Assembly (NCBI GenBank): GCA_037355855.1
Contig: CM074762.1
Coordinates: 310,001 to 374,000 of the forward strand
From: Pseudo-nitzschia pungens
Lineage: Eukaryota; Bacillariophyta; Bacillariophyceae; Bacillariales; Bacillariaceae
Length of the DNA stretch: 64,000 bases
Direction of reading: 5' to 3'
The position numbers were made by a program, and so were the translations under genes. Below, piece by piece: positions 44,455 through 54,874 of this stretch (positions within the stretch are counted from its first letter, which is position 1; every line of letters begins with the position of its first letter). Below the pieces are notes generated by a model. The model saw only the letters and a list, made by a program, of their open reading frames with translations. It was not told the DNA's origin and ran no database searches.

Positions 44455-46657
44455 ATTGAATGCAATTGAATACAATCGAGTTGGATAAAACGAAACAAAA
44501 CAAAACAGAACGAAAGGAGACCTTTCGAAACGGTACCATTGAATGCGGCGCGGCTCGGCTCGGATTGATCCAACCAACCATCCATCCATCCGTGCATCCA
44601 TCGATCCAACCCGGACGATTGAATGCCGCCATTGGGAGAAAGAATCGCCGCCGACCAATCCTCGAATTGTTGTTCGGGTTCGGCTCCGCGAACTTGCAAC
44701 GTCGAGTGGCAATGCAATCCTCCCATGTTTCAGAACCACGCCGCAGTCAATACGGACAGGAACTGCTGCAGGTCGGGATGGATTTGTGGAAGGCGAACAC
44801 GGACAACACGCACATCATCACCGACACGGAACCGCACAGTTCGATACCGGCTTTCTCTCTCTCTCTCTCTCTTCATCTATGGCCTTCTCCTCCTTCTGCT
44901 GCGCATAGGAAGCACTCGCTGTCCCTTCCGGGGACGAGCGATGCGAAACAATCAAAGAACAATTCCGAACGCGTTGCATTGCCAGAGCATCCTCCCGATT
45001 ACGTCTAAATTGAATACGACGTGCTTTGTACGATACACACATACACTCAAAAACGAGTGCTTGGATCGTCGTTCGAGTGAACAGGTCCTGCCAACACCGG
45101 AGGCAACAGGATCAAAGAGGATCGAAACGACTAGCATCTCAATCAACAAATAAACACGAATTCTTCCAATGTCCTTCACGGTCCAATTTCTATTTCTGGT
45201 TCTGGTTCTGGTTCTGGTTCTGTGCGATTGTCCTCCCGTAGTAGTTTGAATGGTCCTCCGGTTTCTTGCAAATGACAGAAAGGGGCCACGCTATCTTTCC
45301 GTTTGCAGATTGCAGAGTGGACATTATAGGCATCAAACCAAAAGCGTGCCGACTGCCTGGTCCGCATTGAGAGGCTCACTAGTTTGTAGTAGTAGCACAA
45401 AGTGATTATTACTAGACCGCAGTGCCGTTTCTGTAGAACGGAGCGGATAGCATTCTTGCGATGAAATTCCACAAGGATCTCGCGAGGATATTCTCGAAAG
45501 GAACAAGGATTGCACAATGCACGCACGCGCTAGCGTCTCTGCTCCACCCCACGCGCCATGATTACTAGAAGTCACCAAAAATCGTTCTCAGAAGACAATA
45601 CCGTACGAATACGTGTACCTACCCTTTCCCAAAACACAACAAGCAATGCAACCGCCCGAACATCACTATTACTGTTTGTTGTTTCTCGTCTTTTGCATTT
45701 CGCAGCACGAGAAATTCCAGTGACACCCACATCCAAGAAACGAGAGATCTATGCTAGTATATCATCAAAAAATCAGTCACTGCTGTCTGCTGTGAGTTCA
45801 AGAATGAAGTGTATCTCCCCTTGGAATGCTGGCAAGCAACCCAAAACACAACTCGCAAACTTTGGATCTAGGGAACTTCTTGGGCTTTACTAGTACTACT
45901 ACTAGTACCATCACCACAAGCAGTGTACCGGTACGCCAAGCCACCAACGAGGGGGGGTCTTCTCGGTTCTCTTCAAGCTTCACTGCGTATCCCGTCACTG
46001 TCGCCCCAATGCCCTGGTATTTTCAAAGTTACTTGTACAGCAAGGCCGTTTCCTTAGCCACAACCAAAGCAATAACACTCATACTACTACTAGTTAAACA
46101 ACAATTCCCATCATTCTCAATTCTCAAAATCATCTCAATTCTCTCTTTTTTTCCGAAAAAAGACGACCCTGTCTGTCCGTCATGCGAAAGCACTCTTCGT
46201 ACTCCTACCGTTCTTGCAAAGTGCAGCTGAGAAACCTCGGCCAATAATCTCAGACGTGCGGGTGATGGGAGAGAAAGATGTTGTAACCTTACCGGTATGA
46301 TGACATGAATGAATGAATGAATGAATCACACCCGTAACGGAAGATGATGGGTGATGGTGGTGATGGTGTTCGGTTCGAAAACTGGTATCGAAATATTGCA
46401 ATCCGGACTCCTGCAGCTGTACCGTAGCGCATCGCGCATCCGTGTTTTTACCGGTAACTTACTTCCAATCCAACTCATCAATCAATCAAACGAGTTTCCT
46501 GCGAAAGAACTTTCCGGGAGCCGCAGTGGAGCCTACTATTTGCTAATACCTCGGGAAGCCATTATTGTGCGATTTCATCGCTGACGGTTTCGAACGAGCA
46601 GAAAGAGTGGAGAAGGTTCGAACTATTCGGTGCCCGGCAGCAAGAGTGAAACGAAGC
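44455..46657. other. Long intergenic region, no gene supported
   Basis: About 2.2 kb. Frames here are repeat-derived or short. It contains ATCC-type repeats near 44575-44612, a (GGTTCT)n tract at 45194-45222, an ATGA repeat at 46303-46325, TACCGGTA at 45926, 46290 and 46449, and a CTACTAG-type inverted repeat near 45888-45908. I found no RNA gene. Confidence 0.5.
45194..45222. repeat. (GGTTCT)n microsatellite
   Basis: Five copies of a six-base unit in the POP5 3' flank. Confidence 0.75.
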
Positions 46658-47836
46658 ATGTCGATTTGGTTCCGAGCCATTGCGTTCTGCATCTGCCTCT
46701 GCGGCTGCTTCCTCGCGGCGGCATTTTCCCCGATTGCCGTGGCAGAACACCGCCGATCCGCGGCGAGACCCGCGACGGAAGGAAACGGGCGGCGCGAGAA
46801 AAACTGCGGACCGCTCTACAGCGGAAGGGGCATCGCGCCGACGTACTCGTGGGCGGAAGAATGCTTCGAGATCGAGATCAACGTCAGGGTACCGAAAGAC
46901 ACCCGAGCGAACGACATTTCCTTCCGGGCGAAACCCAATTCGATCGATCTGAGGCTCAAAAATTCCGGGGACGACGACGACGAAGTCGTTTTGCTGGACC
47001 CGAACAGAAAATTGCGGGGAAGGGTCGTGCTGGACGGAACCTATTGGATTATTTCCGATCCCGAAGCCGTCGCCGCCGGGGAAGGAAGCAGCGACGAGCC
47101 AACCGAGCCCCACCGGGTCGTCACCGTTACGATCGAGAAGCAAATCCGAACTCCCAAGGACGACTTTGACGTCATCGAGTACGACTGGAACGGTGTCTAC
47201 GAGGACGACGAAGACGAGGTGTCCTACCGAAAGTACGACGAGCCGGAAGAATTGAACGTGCGCGAATACGCCGCGAGCATGGGCGTCGACATCGACAACA
47301 TCGACATGAATCTCGTCGACAAAACCATGTTCACTTCCGGCCTCAATCTCACCCAATCCACGTTCGATAACATGAAGGAAGCCGGGTTGATGACGGAAGT
47401 CACGGAACAAACGGATGGATCCGAATGGATTACCGACAAGGACGGAGATCGGGTTCCGTTCTCCAGCATGGGACGAGGGGTCTCCAGAGACGAGGTGCAA
47501 TCCGCCAAAAAGACAACGCCCATTCCGTTTCTGGACACTTCTTCGCCGTGGCACAAAACAGTCCCGGTGGACAAAGCGAAGGAAGTCAGGGACACGATGG
47601 AGGCTCCGTCGCCCGATGATGAACCCGCAAACGCGGGCGAGAAGGCGAAAACAAAAGAGCCACGGGAAATACCGAAAGACGCGAAAGACCCGATCGATAC
47701 CCTGACCGTCGCAAAACTCAAAGAAGTTTTGAGAGCGCGCGGACTGAAAGTCAGCGGCAACAAGAAAGAATTGCAGGAACGCCTTCGAGCCGAGGTCAAG
47801 TCGATGCTCGAAAGCGACGATCAAGGCCCGGAATGA
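46658..47836 (+). CDS. Plastid-targeted CS (NudC/p23-like) and SAP domain protein
   Basis: 392 residues. The start at 46658 is chosen because it opens a signal peptide (MSIWFRAIAFCICLCGCFL) with an AAAFSP junction, the plastid-import motif; the frame continues upstream for 31 codons without such support. A CS domain (about 60-170) has YSWAEECFEIEINVRVP, SFRAKPNSIDLRLK and a LDGTYWIIS strand as in NudC/p23. A segment typical of CS co-chaperones follows (YAASMGVDIDNIDMNLVDKTMFTSGLNLTQSTF). A C-terminal SAP motif (about 346-378; LTVAKLKEVLRARGLKVSGNKKELQERL) is normally DNA-binding. A plastid co-chaperone with nucleoid contact is a possible role; this is inference. Confidence 0.85.
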   Translation: MSIWFRAIAFCICLCGCFLAAAFSPIAVAEHRRSAARPATEGNGRREKNCGPLYSGRGIAPTYSWAEECFEIEINVRVPKDTRANDISFRAKPNSIDLRLKNSGDDDDEVVLLDPNRKLRGRVVLDGTYWIISDPEAVAAGEGSSDEPTEPHRVVTVTIEKQIRTPKDDFDVIEYDWNGVYEDDEDEVSYRKYDEPEELNVREYAASMGVDIDNIDMNLVDKTMFTSGLNLTQSTFDNMKEAGLMTEVTEQTDGSEWITDKDGDRVPFSSMGRGVSRDEVQSAKKTTPIPFLDTSSPWHKTVPVDKAKEVRDTMEAPSPDDEPANAGEKAKTKEPREIPKDAKDPIDTLTVAKLKEVLRARGLKVSGNKKELQERLRAEVKSMLESDDQGPE

Positions 47837-47956
47837 TCTGGCTATTTTTGGAAAGGAAAATCTCTCGTTGATACATATATATATATATATATTATAATGT
47901 TCCAAGGTCAAAGCAAAACAGCGTGCTAATTTTGATAGAAAAACGTTTCGTTTCTA
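47837..47956. terminator. Short convergent 3' region with (TA)n run
   Basis: 120 bp between the stops of the CS-SAP (plus) and PPR (minus) genes. An alternating AT run at about 47874-47895 would suit polyadenylation on either strand; this is inference. Confidence 0.35.
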
Positions 47957-50900
47957 CTAGTAAGCAACATTCTTGCTCCATTTCTTCGGCATTCTCTTCA
48001 GAATCTTTTCCAGACTTCTCGCATCTCCGCCCTGGATCGACTTTGGCACGAGGTTGCGGAACAATTCCTTGGAACTCGACGTGCGAACCTGGCCGAGGAC
48101 GAAATTGCACACCTGCCCGGCTTGACAGCACTCCGCGAAAAGCTCTCGTATCATGTCCTCTTGTTTCCGACCCCTCGACGTGAGTTTTCCGATCGCCTTG
48201 AACAGAGTGCCGTACACGATATTGTTTACGACGAGTTTGTCGGATTTCTTGATTTTCTGGAAGGTTCGCCAGGCTACTTCGAAGGCCGCTGCCTTGCCAT
48301 CCGTTGGGCCCGTGTAATACGCGCAGCAGTTGATGACCGACGAATACGTGGTGATGTCGGGTTTGACGCTCGATTCTCCGTTTCGATATCGCTCTTCGAG
48401 ATGAATCAGTATCGTTTCCGCCCGCTGGACGGAATCCTCGGTTTTGCTTCGGCCCCACGCCTTTATGAGGATGTTCCACGGAACGATCGTGCGATCGAAA
48501 CCGCGCTCCGCGACCGTCAGCTTTTCGGTGTGATCCATGATTTGCTGCGCTCTCATGGCTCCGCCATCCTCCGCATTGTTCGCCCAGGCATTGAGGACGG
48601 CGCAGAGCGTTACCTCGTCCGGCTTGACGTATTCGTCCCCCGACTCGAGCCAGACGAAGATTTTCTCGGCATTTTCCGCCGCGTTGGGTTCCTGGCTTCT
48701 CGACCAAGAGCTGATCAATGTATTGAAGACGATGCGGGTGGGTCGATCGTATCCGATGTTTTTTGCGTACAACTCGAGCATGCGGTCCACGAGCTTCTGC
48801 GACATGGACCCCGCGACATCGGGACACTTCCGGCAATACACGTCCATGGCGGTGATGTACGTGACCTTGTTCGGTCGAAAGCTCTCGTCCAGCGTCGTTT
48901 CGTAGAGTCCCTCGAGCTTCGTGAGCATTTCGTTCACCTTTCGCAGCGCGACCCGGCTCGGCGCCTTCCCGCGGGCCCACGCCGACATGACCGTGGTGTA
49001 ACACACCACGTTCGGGCGCACGCTGGTGTTTCCGGATTCGTGCCACGTCTCGAGCATGTCCACGATGCGCTGCGCTTGCTCCCCGGAATCGGGCAATCCC
49101 GAGAGCGAGTACGCTCTCAGGACGCTGCCCCACGTGACCACGCTCGGTTCGAGAGACGTCTGCCCCTCCATTCGAGAGCGTCGGATCATCTCCACCAAGA
49201 GCGCTTCCGCCCTGCGAGCGTAGACGCCCTTCTTCCCCCGGTGGAACCCGCTCGCGGAGAGTGCGTGGATGACCGCGTTGTACGTTGCCACGTTCGGGGG
49301 CACGTGTATGACGCCCGCTTCCGTCAGGTTGTACATTCGCTTCAGGACGGATTCCGCCAGTTCGGGAGCCCTGGGATCCAGAGAGTATCCGATCGCTTTG
49401 ATGGCCGTGGTGTACGTGATGAGGCTGGGCTTGAGCAAATAATTTTTCCCCTCGATGTAGGACTCTTCCATCACCCGGAGGATGTCCAGCGCTCGCTCGG
49501 ATGCCATCTCTCTCTCCCTGCGGCTCTTGGCTTTGGCCCAGCAATTCAAAATGGACGTGTAGACGACCACATCGGGTTCGACCCCGTGCTTCCTCATTCG
49601 ATCGATCATGGCATCCGCCTTTCGGGCCATGTCGAGTTGTTTGCTCTGGGATATGCCCACGATCATGTTGGAATACGTCAGGGAGTTTGGTCCGATGAAC
49701 CCTCTGCGGCGGTGAAACCAAGACGGTTTTTTGGTTTCGTCATCATCCAGAGCAGTACTCGTATTGGCGTGCAACCGATCGTCTTTTCGACCGCGTTCTT
49801 GGCACGCCAAGGTTTCCATCTCCCGCAGCAAGTCCTCGGCGATCTCCATGGCCTTTGGATACCTGCCAATGAGACGACACCATCCTTCGAACACGGTAGT
49901 GTACAACTTGCTCAGGGTGTTGCTGCTGCTGCTGCTGCTGCTAAATGATGACGACGACGATGACGTGGATTCGTGTTGGTGTTGGTAATGGTGTTGGTAA
50001 TGGTGTTCCTGTTCGTGGTCGGACCTATTCTGTCCGTGCGCCAGTGTGCGAGCGTACGAATCCAAAACGGAATGGGCCTTTTGCATGTAGTGTCCCGTGG
50101 TATCCTTGGAAGACGAGCACTCGGTCCATTTTTGGCACACCAGAAGGTGCGTCGACGCGCTCGGCACCAACCGATCGGATCGGATCATGCGATCCAGCAA
50201 GACTTGCGCCGAAGCCGCGGCGGCGGTCGTAAAGTTGCACGACTCCGCTCTCGACGACCCGGCGCTCATCTCGTCCATGTCCCTCGTGTTCACCCTCGTC
50301 ATCCCGTCCTCGGCAGCCGCAGCCGCCGCCGCCGCCAAACCCGCCCTCGTCGCGTCATCGCCGTCCGGTTCGGACGCCCGGTCCGATTTGTGCAGGTACC
50401 AGCCCTCGATGACGATCGTGTACGAGATCGAGTTCGGTTCCACCAGGCTGGCGTTGGAAGGATCCCCGCGGTGCAGGTCTTCCATCGCGTCGAGCGTCGC
50501 GTGCGCCCTCCGCGGGTCGGTTCGTGCGATGCCGCGCAGGTCCGCGTTGAAGGATTGGACGGACAGATCCTTCTGGCGGAAGCAGTACGGATGCGCACCG
50601 GTCGTTGGGTTTTCGTTGCTTTCTCGGAACGCGCCATCGATGTTGGTCGCCGTCGCCGTCACCGACGACGATGATGAGTTGTTGTTGTTGTTATTAGTAT
50701 TCGAAACACCTGTTGCCGCGTATTGGCCTTTTGCCGGTGAATCGCAGAAGAGTCGCTCCTTCTTTCGATGGGTTCGTTGTAGAAAAGAGACCGGGGGTCT
50801 CGCGAAGGACGACTGGAAACTGAGCACTTTGCACAGAGGCCCGTTGACCACAAGCAAACCCAACCACAGAAGAGATACTTTCACGACCCCATCAATCTTC

Positions 50901-51046
50901 CTGGAACGAAGGGATTTCCCATAAATCGCGGTGTGCGGAGGAGCCATGGGAAGGAAACGATCCAATCGACGACCGAGCGGCGTTCCTCCTAGCTGTTCTC
51001 GTCCTCGTCTTCGTCCTCTCGAGTTGTTCGTTCCGATGACGTTCAT
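47957..51046 (-). CDS. P-class pentatricopeptide repeat (PPR) protein, organelle RNA processing
   Basis: 1029 residues in one exon. After an N-terminal hydrophobic segment (VVKVSLLWLGLLVVNG) and a Ser/Asn-rich region come about ten or more PPR-like helical pairs. Examples are TYSNMIVGISQSKQLDMARKADAMID, VVYTSILNCWAKA, ATYNAVIHALSASG and TYSSVINCCAYYTG, with typical x-T/V-Y-N/T-x-x-I first helices. Spacing is longer than 35 residues in several repeats, as is common in diatoms. PPR proteins bind single-stranded RNA in plastids or mitochondria for processing, stability or translation. Met at 50947 (MAPPHTAIYG) is a likely alternative start closer to the hydrophobic segment. A CTG microsatellite near 49921-49942 encodes a short Ser run. 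The gene converges with the CS-SAP gene, with 120 bp between the stops. Confidence 0.9.
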   Translation of the reverse strand: MNVIGTNNSRGRRRGREQLGGTPLGRRLDRFLPMAPPHTAIYGKSLRSRKIDGVVKVSLLWLGLLVVNGPLCKVLSFQSSFARPPVSFLQRTHRKKERLFCDSPAKGQYAATGVSNTNNNNNNSSSSSVTATATNIDGAFRESNENPTTGAHPYCFRQKDLSVQSFNADLRGIARTDPRRAHATLDAMEDLHRGDPSNASLVEPNSISYTIVIEGWYLHKSDRASEPDGDDATRAGLAAAAAAAAEDGMTRVNTRDMDEMSAGSSRAESCNFTTAAAASAQVLLDRMIRSDRLVPSASTHLLVCQKWTECSSSKDTTGHYMQKAHSVLDSYARTLAHGQNRSDHEQEHHYQHHYQHQHESTSSSSSSFSSSSSSSNTLSKLYTTVFEGWCRLIGRYPKAMEIAEDLLREMETLACQERGRKDDRLHANTSTALDDDETKKPSWFHRRRGFIGPNSLTYSNMIVGISQSKQLDMARKADAMIDRMRKHGVEPDVVVYTSILNCWAKAKSRREREMASERALDILRVMEESYIEGKNYLLKPSLITYTTAIKAIGYSLDPRAPELAESVLKRMYNLTEAGVIHVPPNVATYNAVIHALSASGFHRGKKGVYARRAEALLVEMIRRSRMEGQTSLEPSVVTWGSVLRAYSLSGLPDSGEQAQRIVDMLETWHESGNTSVRPNVVCYTTVMSAWARGKAPSRVALRKVNEMLTKLEGLYETTLDESFRPNKVTYITAMDVYCRKCPDVAGSMSQKLVDRMLELYAKNIGYDRPTRIVFNTLISSWSRSQEPNAAENAEKIFVWLESGDEYVKPDEVTLCAVLNAWANNAEDGGAMRAQQIMDHTEKLTVAERGFDRTIVPWNILIKAWGRSKTEDSVQRAETILIHLEERYRNGESSVKPDITTYSSVINCCAYYTGPTDGKAAAFEVAWRTFQKIKKSDKLVVNNIVYGTLFKAIGKLTSRGRKQEDMIRELFAECCQAGQVCNFVLGQVRTSSSKELFRNLVPKSIQGGDARSLEKILKRMPKKWSKNVAY

Positions 51047-52060
51047 CTTCCATCAGCGCGGCACCACTAGCACCTGCAGGGGCTCACCGACGAATGTGTT
51101 CCGTGATTGCCGACGCGATGTTTCATGCGGTCCGGAACGTAAGTGGACGGGTCGGTCGGTAGGTAAGCTTGCGTTCAGTAATCGATAATCGATGACCGGT
51201 TCGAAAATGAAACGCACGATGACGGGATGAGAATCAATCTACTAAGATTAACCTTACTTTGTACAAGTAATCACGAAAAGACGCCGTTTCTTGTCGCATT
51301 GCATCAGCAGCATTAGCCACAAGCGCATCAGAAGTCTGAACAGCTGGGGTCGGGGGTCGTTGTCGAATTTGAAATCAATTGTCTTCGATTGATTGGCTTT
51401 CTCTTCCATATATTATTTGTGTCATGATGACGATGATGTATGTGTTTCCTACGAGTATTGAGTCCTGTCTTATTCGTGAACCAACTGAAGGACGAATGTG
51501 GAGGACGGTGAACTGAGGACTGCGGTTATAGTAACCTTACTTATAGTAGATAGAGTGGATATGAACATAGTATGTATCACAATACCACCTCGTCAGAATG
51601 AATCAATCCAGAAATTACCACTACCGTGTAGCTTCTACTTTTAGTCGAATAGGTCCAAATCGAGATTTCGACGGTTTTCGCATGGTGATGATTCTGGACG
51701 GCAACAATGTCATCTTCCAACGGGCTTGGTCATTAAAACTCTGTCGATAATTAATAATTACTCGATACACGTTCCGTTAGAGGAATGATATTGCGATGAT
51801 GTAGACAAACTTCAATCATAATACTTGGTAACTTACCGTAAGATTACTTTGCATTATTATTCGATCGACAACTGCACCAAGCAGCACCAACACCAACACC
51901 AATCCTCGGTCGCCGTTCTGACAAGAGTGAAACGAATCCGAGACGGATCCGAAAAAAAGAAAAAGAAACCAGATCGATTGATTCATTCATTGATTCATTC
52001 ATTGATTCATTCATTGATTCATTCATTGATTCATTCATTGATTCATTCATTCACTCCAAC
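51047..52060. other. Intergenic region between divergent PPR and ArfGAP genes, with dodecamer repeat
   Basis: About 1 kb with GTAACCTTAC-type motifs near 51249 and 51531. It ends in a 12-bp tandem repeat (51972-52052) directly upstream of the ArfGAP start. No gene is supported. Confidence 0.5.
51972..52052. repeat. GATTCATTCATT dodecamer tandem repeat
   Basis: Six to seven copies of a 12-bp unit, ending about nine bases before the ArfGAP start codon at 52061. It probably lies in the 5' untranslated region. Confidence 0.85.
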
Positions 52061-54874
52061 ATGCTGAAACCATTGGGATCCTCACGGGCGACCGGCGGAA
52101 GCTCCAATCGATACGCGAGCAGCCGGCGCAAAACGATGGAAAGCCCCACGGACCAGCTGCGAAAGATCGCCAAGCAGCACCCATCCAACAAGCGCTGCTG
52201 CGACTGCAACGCGAAACTCCCCCAGTGCATCAACCTCTCCGTGGGATCCTTCATCTGCATGACGTGCTCGGGACTCCACCGGGAGATCAACTCCAAGATC
52301 AAGAGCCTGGGCCACTCCACCTTTTCGGACGAGGAGGTCGAGATGATGAAACAGACCAACAACGACGCCGTCAACGCGGTCTGGCTGGCCCGGTACGATC
52401 CGCAGAACGAGCGGAGCCGCCTGAATCGGCAGCCGGAGGGCAACCAGGACCAGGAGCACCTGCGGACCTGGATCCGCCGAAAGTACCAGGATCGCCGCTG
52501 GTACGCGAGGGACGGAAGCGCCGCGAACAACCAGTCGAGGGCGGCTTCTTCCTCCTCGATTTCGTCCTCCGGATCGTCTCGGGCCCGGGCCGCGACTCCG
52601 CAGGCCACCGTGGTGCAGATCCCTCCGTCGAACGCTCCTCCTCCTCAGACGGATCTCTTTGGAAATTTCGACTCCCCAACCCCGGTAGCCGCTCCGAGCC
52701 CCCAGAATGGCGGATGGGATGCCTTTGGGGGATCCACCCAACAGCAGCAGCAGCAGCAGCAGCAGCAACAACCGCAACAATCCAACAACTTTGCCGCCTT
52801 TGACAGCAACCCTCCTCCCAAGGCATCCTCCGATCCGTTTGCGGCCCAGCCACCTCCTCAGAAGCAGCAGCAGCAGCAGCAGCAGCAGCAACCAAACTTT
52901 GCCAACTTTGGGTCCGCGGACCCATTCGCACAGCAGATGCCATCGCAACCGCAACCCCAGGGACAAGCGACACAGAATTTTGCCAATTTTGGTGGGCAGC
53001 CCCAACCGCCGCAGCAGCAGCAACAGCAACCGCAACAACCTCCACCCCAGCAGCAACAGTTTGCGAATTTTGGTGGTCAGCCGCAGCAACAGCAACAGCA
53101 ACAGCAACCGCAAGCGGGATTTGCAAACTTTAACCAACAGCAACAACCCCAGCAGCAGCAGCAGCCGGGAGGATTTGCAAACTTTAACCAGCAACAACAG
53201 CAGCAGCCACAACAACAACAACAGTCCCAACCCCCACCGCCACAACAGCAGCAGTCTGGAGGATTTGCAAACTTCAACCAGCAACAACAGCAGCCAATGG
53301 CCAATCCGCAGCCACCGTCGATGGGCGGTCCGACCCAGGGAGGTTTTGCAAATTTCAATCAGCAGCAGCAGCAACCGCCCGCACCGACACCGGCACCGGC
53401 AGCCATGCGGCAACAGAGCGGAGGCTTTGCGGCAAACTTCAATCAGCAGCAACAGCAACCGCCGCCCGCGCCGTCACAAGCACCGGCACCAGCACCCGTG
53501 CCGCAGACGGCGCAACGGCAGCCGAGCGGAGGATTCACCGCAAGCTTCCAGCAACCGGAACAGCTTCCGCAACCCCCACCCGTGCCACAGGGAATGCCGG
53601 AAGGGAATATGAATCCGCCACTCCAACCACCCCAACAAGAACAGCAACCCCCGGTGCTATCCCAGCCCCAGTCCACATCCACGTCGATGATGATGATGGC
53701 GGCACCCAAGGAAGATCCGATGGATGCATTCGCTCACCTGAGCGTTGGTGGTGGTGGTGGTGGCGACAACGCCAGCGTCCACAGCCAATCGGTGATGGGC
53801 CAGTCCGTGGCGACTCCATCGGTGGCAACCACGAGCAAACCCGGAAAGCCCGCCGGTGCCGCATACGAACAGAACCAAGTGGTTTGCTACAAATCCAACG
53901 GCACCCGCTCCAAGGCCAAGATTCTCAAGAAGCACCTGGACGACGAACTCCAGCCCTACTACACGATCGTCCTTCCCTTTGGAAAGGAAAAACAAACCGA
54001 CAATGCCCACCTCGAGCCCCTCGAACCGTCCTACGAGACGATCGAGTCGACCATTCTCTCGTTGTCGGAAGACCAGCTCAAGCAGCTCGCAAAACTCTTG
54101 CCCGGCATTGTCGGGGCCGGGTCTTCGGGCACGGTGCCCCCGTCGTCGTTGGCGATGAACGGAACATCGTCCGGTGCCGGTGCCGGTGCCCTTCCGGGCT
54201 CGGTTCCCGAAGTCAAGCCCCCGGCTCCCGGCGTGCAGCCCCAAATGATGATGCCGACGATGTCGATGCCGATGCCGATGCAACAGCAACCCATGGCCAA
54301 TGGACAACAGCCTCCCCAACTGCAATCCCAAACCGGTGGACAGCAGCAACTCCCCCAGATGCAAATGCAGCAGCAACCCATGACCGGCGGGCAACAGCCT
54401 CCCCAACTTCCCCAGATGCAAATGCAGCAGCAACCCATGACCGGCGGGCAACAGCAACTCCCCCAGATGCAAATGCAGCAGCAACCCATGGCCGGCGGAC
54501 AACAGCCTCCCCAACTCCCCCAGATGCAGATGCAGCAGCAACCCATGGCCGGTGGACAGCAGCCTCCCCAACTCCCCCAGATGCAGATGCAGCAGCAACC
54601 CATGGCCGGTGGACAGCAACCTCCCCAACTTGCTCAGATGCAGATGCAGCAGCAACCCATGACCGGCGGACAGCAGCAACTTCCCCAGATGCAGATGCAA
54701 CAACAACAACAACAACAACAACCCATGGCCGGCGGACAGCAGCAACTTCCCCAGATGCAGATGCAGCAGCAACCCATGAATGCTGGACAACCGCAAATGA
54801 TGATGATGCAGCAACAACCCATGCAGGGATCATCTGCGCCCTCACCACAAGGCAATCCCTTTGACATGTACTAA
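52061..54874 (+). CDS. ArfGAP zinc finger protein, AGFG/HRB-like, with Gln-rich tail and NPF motif
   Basis: 937 residues in one exon. The ArfGAP domain (about 26-150) has zinc ligands C46, C49, C66 and C69 in CxxC-x16-CxxC spacing and the catalytic arginine finger R74. INLSVGSFICMTCSGLHREI is closer to the AGFG/HRB branch than to ArfGAP1. Several FANF and DPF motifs are embedded in Gln-rich tracts. A block with VVCYKSNGTRSKAKILKKHLDDE follows, then a tandem repeat of QMQMQQQPM units, and the protein ends NPFDMY, an EH-domain binding NPF. Such proteins activate GTP hydrolysis on Arf and act in clathrin and endosomal traffic. Met at residue 26 is an alternative start. Poly-Gln from CAG/CAA runs makes up much of the length and is likely polymorphic. 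Confidence 0.9.
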   Translation: MLKPLGSSRATGGSSNRYASSRRKTMESPTDQLRKIAKQHPSNKRCCDCNAKLPQCINLSVGSFICMTCSGLHREINSKIKSLGHSTFSDEEVEMMKQTNNDAVNAVWLARYDPQNERSRLNRQPEGNQDQEHLRTWIRRKYQDRRWYARDGSAANNQSRAASSSSISSSGSSRARAATPQATVVQIPPSNAPPPQTDLFGNFDSPTPVAAPSPQNGGWDAFGGSTQQQQQQQQQQQPQQSNNFAAFDSNPPPKASSDPFAAQPPPQKQQQQQQQQQPNFANFGSADPFAQQMPSQPQPQGQATQNFANFGGQPQPPQQQQQQPQQPPPQQQQFANFGGQPQQQQQQQQPQAGFANFNQQQQPQQQQQPGGFANFNQQQQQQPQQQQQSQPPPPQQQQSGGFANFNQQQQQPMANPQPPSMGGPTQGGFANFNQQQQQPPAPTPAPAAMRQQSGGFAANFNQQQQQPPPAPSQAPAPAPVPQTAQRQPSGGFTASFQQPEQLPQPPPVPQGMPEGNMNPPLQPPQQEQQPPVLSQPQSTSTSMMMMAAPKEDPMDAFAHLSVGGGGGGDNASVHSQSVMGQSVATPSVATTSKPGKPAGAAYEQNQVVCYKSNGTRSKAKILKKHLDDELQPYYTIVLPFGKEKQTDNAHLEPLEPSYETIESTILSLSEDQLKQLAKLLPGIVGAGSSGTVPPSSLAMNGTSSGAGAGALPGSVPEVKPPAPGVQPQMMMPTMSMPMPMQQQPMANGQQPPQLQSQTGGQQQLPQMQMQQQPMTGGQQPPQLPQMQMQQQPMTGGQQQLPQMQMQQQPMAGGQQPPQLPQMQMQQQPMAGGQQPPQLPQMQMQQQPMAGGQQPPQLAQMQMQQQPMTGGQQQLPQMQMQQQQQQQQPMAGGQQQLPQMQMQQQPMNAGQPQMMMMQQQPMQGSSAPSPQGNPFDMY
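54340..54780 (+). repeat. In-frame tandem repeat in the ArfGAP C-terminus
   Basis: About seven or eight coding repeats of roughly 45-60 bp encode QQPMxGGQQ(PPQ)LPQMQMQ variants. The frame is preserved through all copies. Confidence 0.85.

Noticed and set aside
48122..49948. A 608-codon plus-strand frame opposite the PPR gene
   Set aside because: The minus strand has the PPR repeat pattern throughout. The antisense frame is a by-product of codon use.
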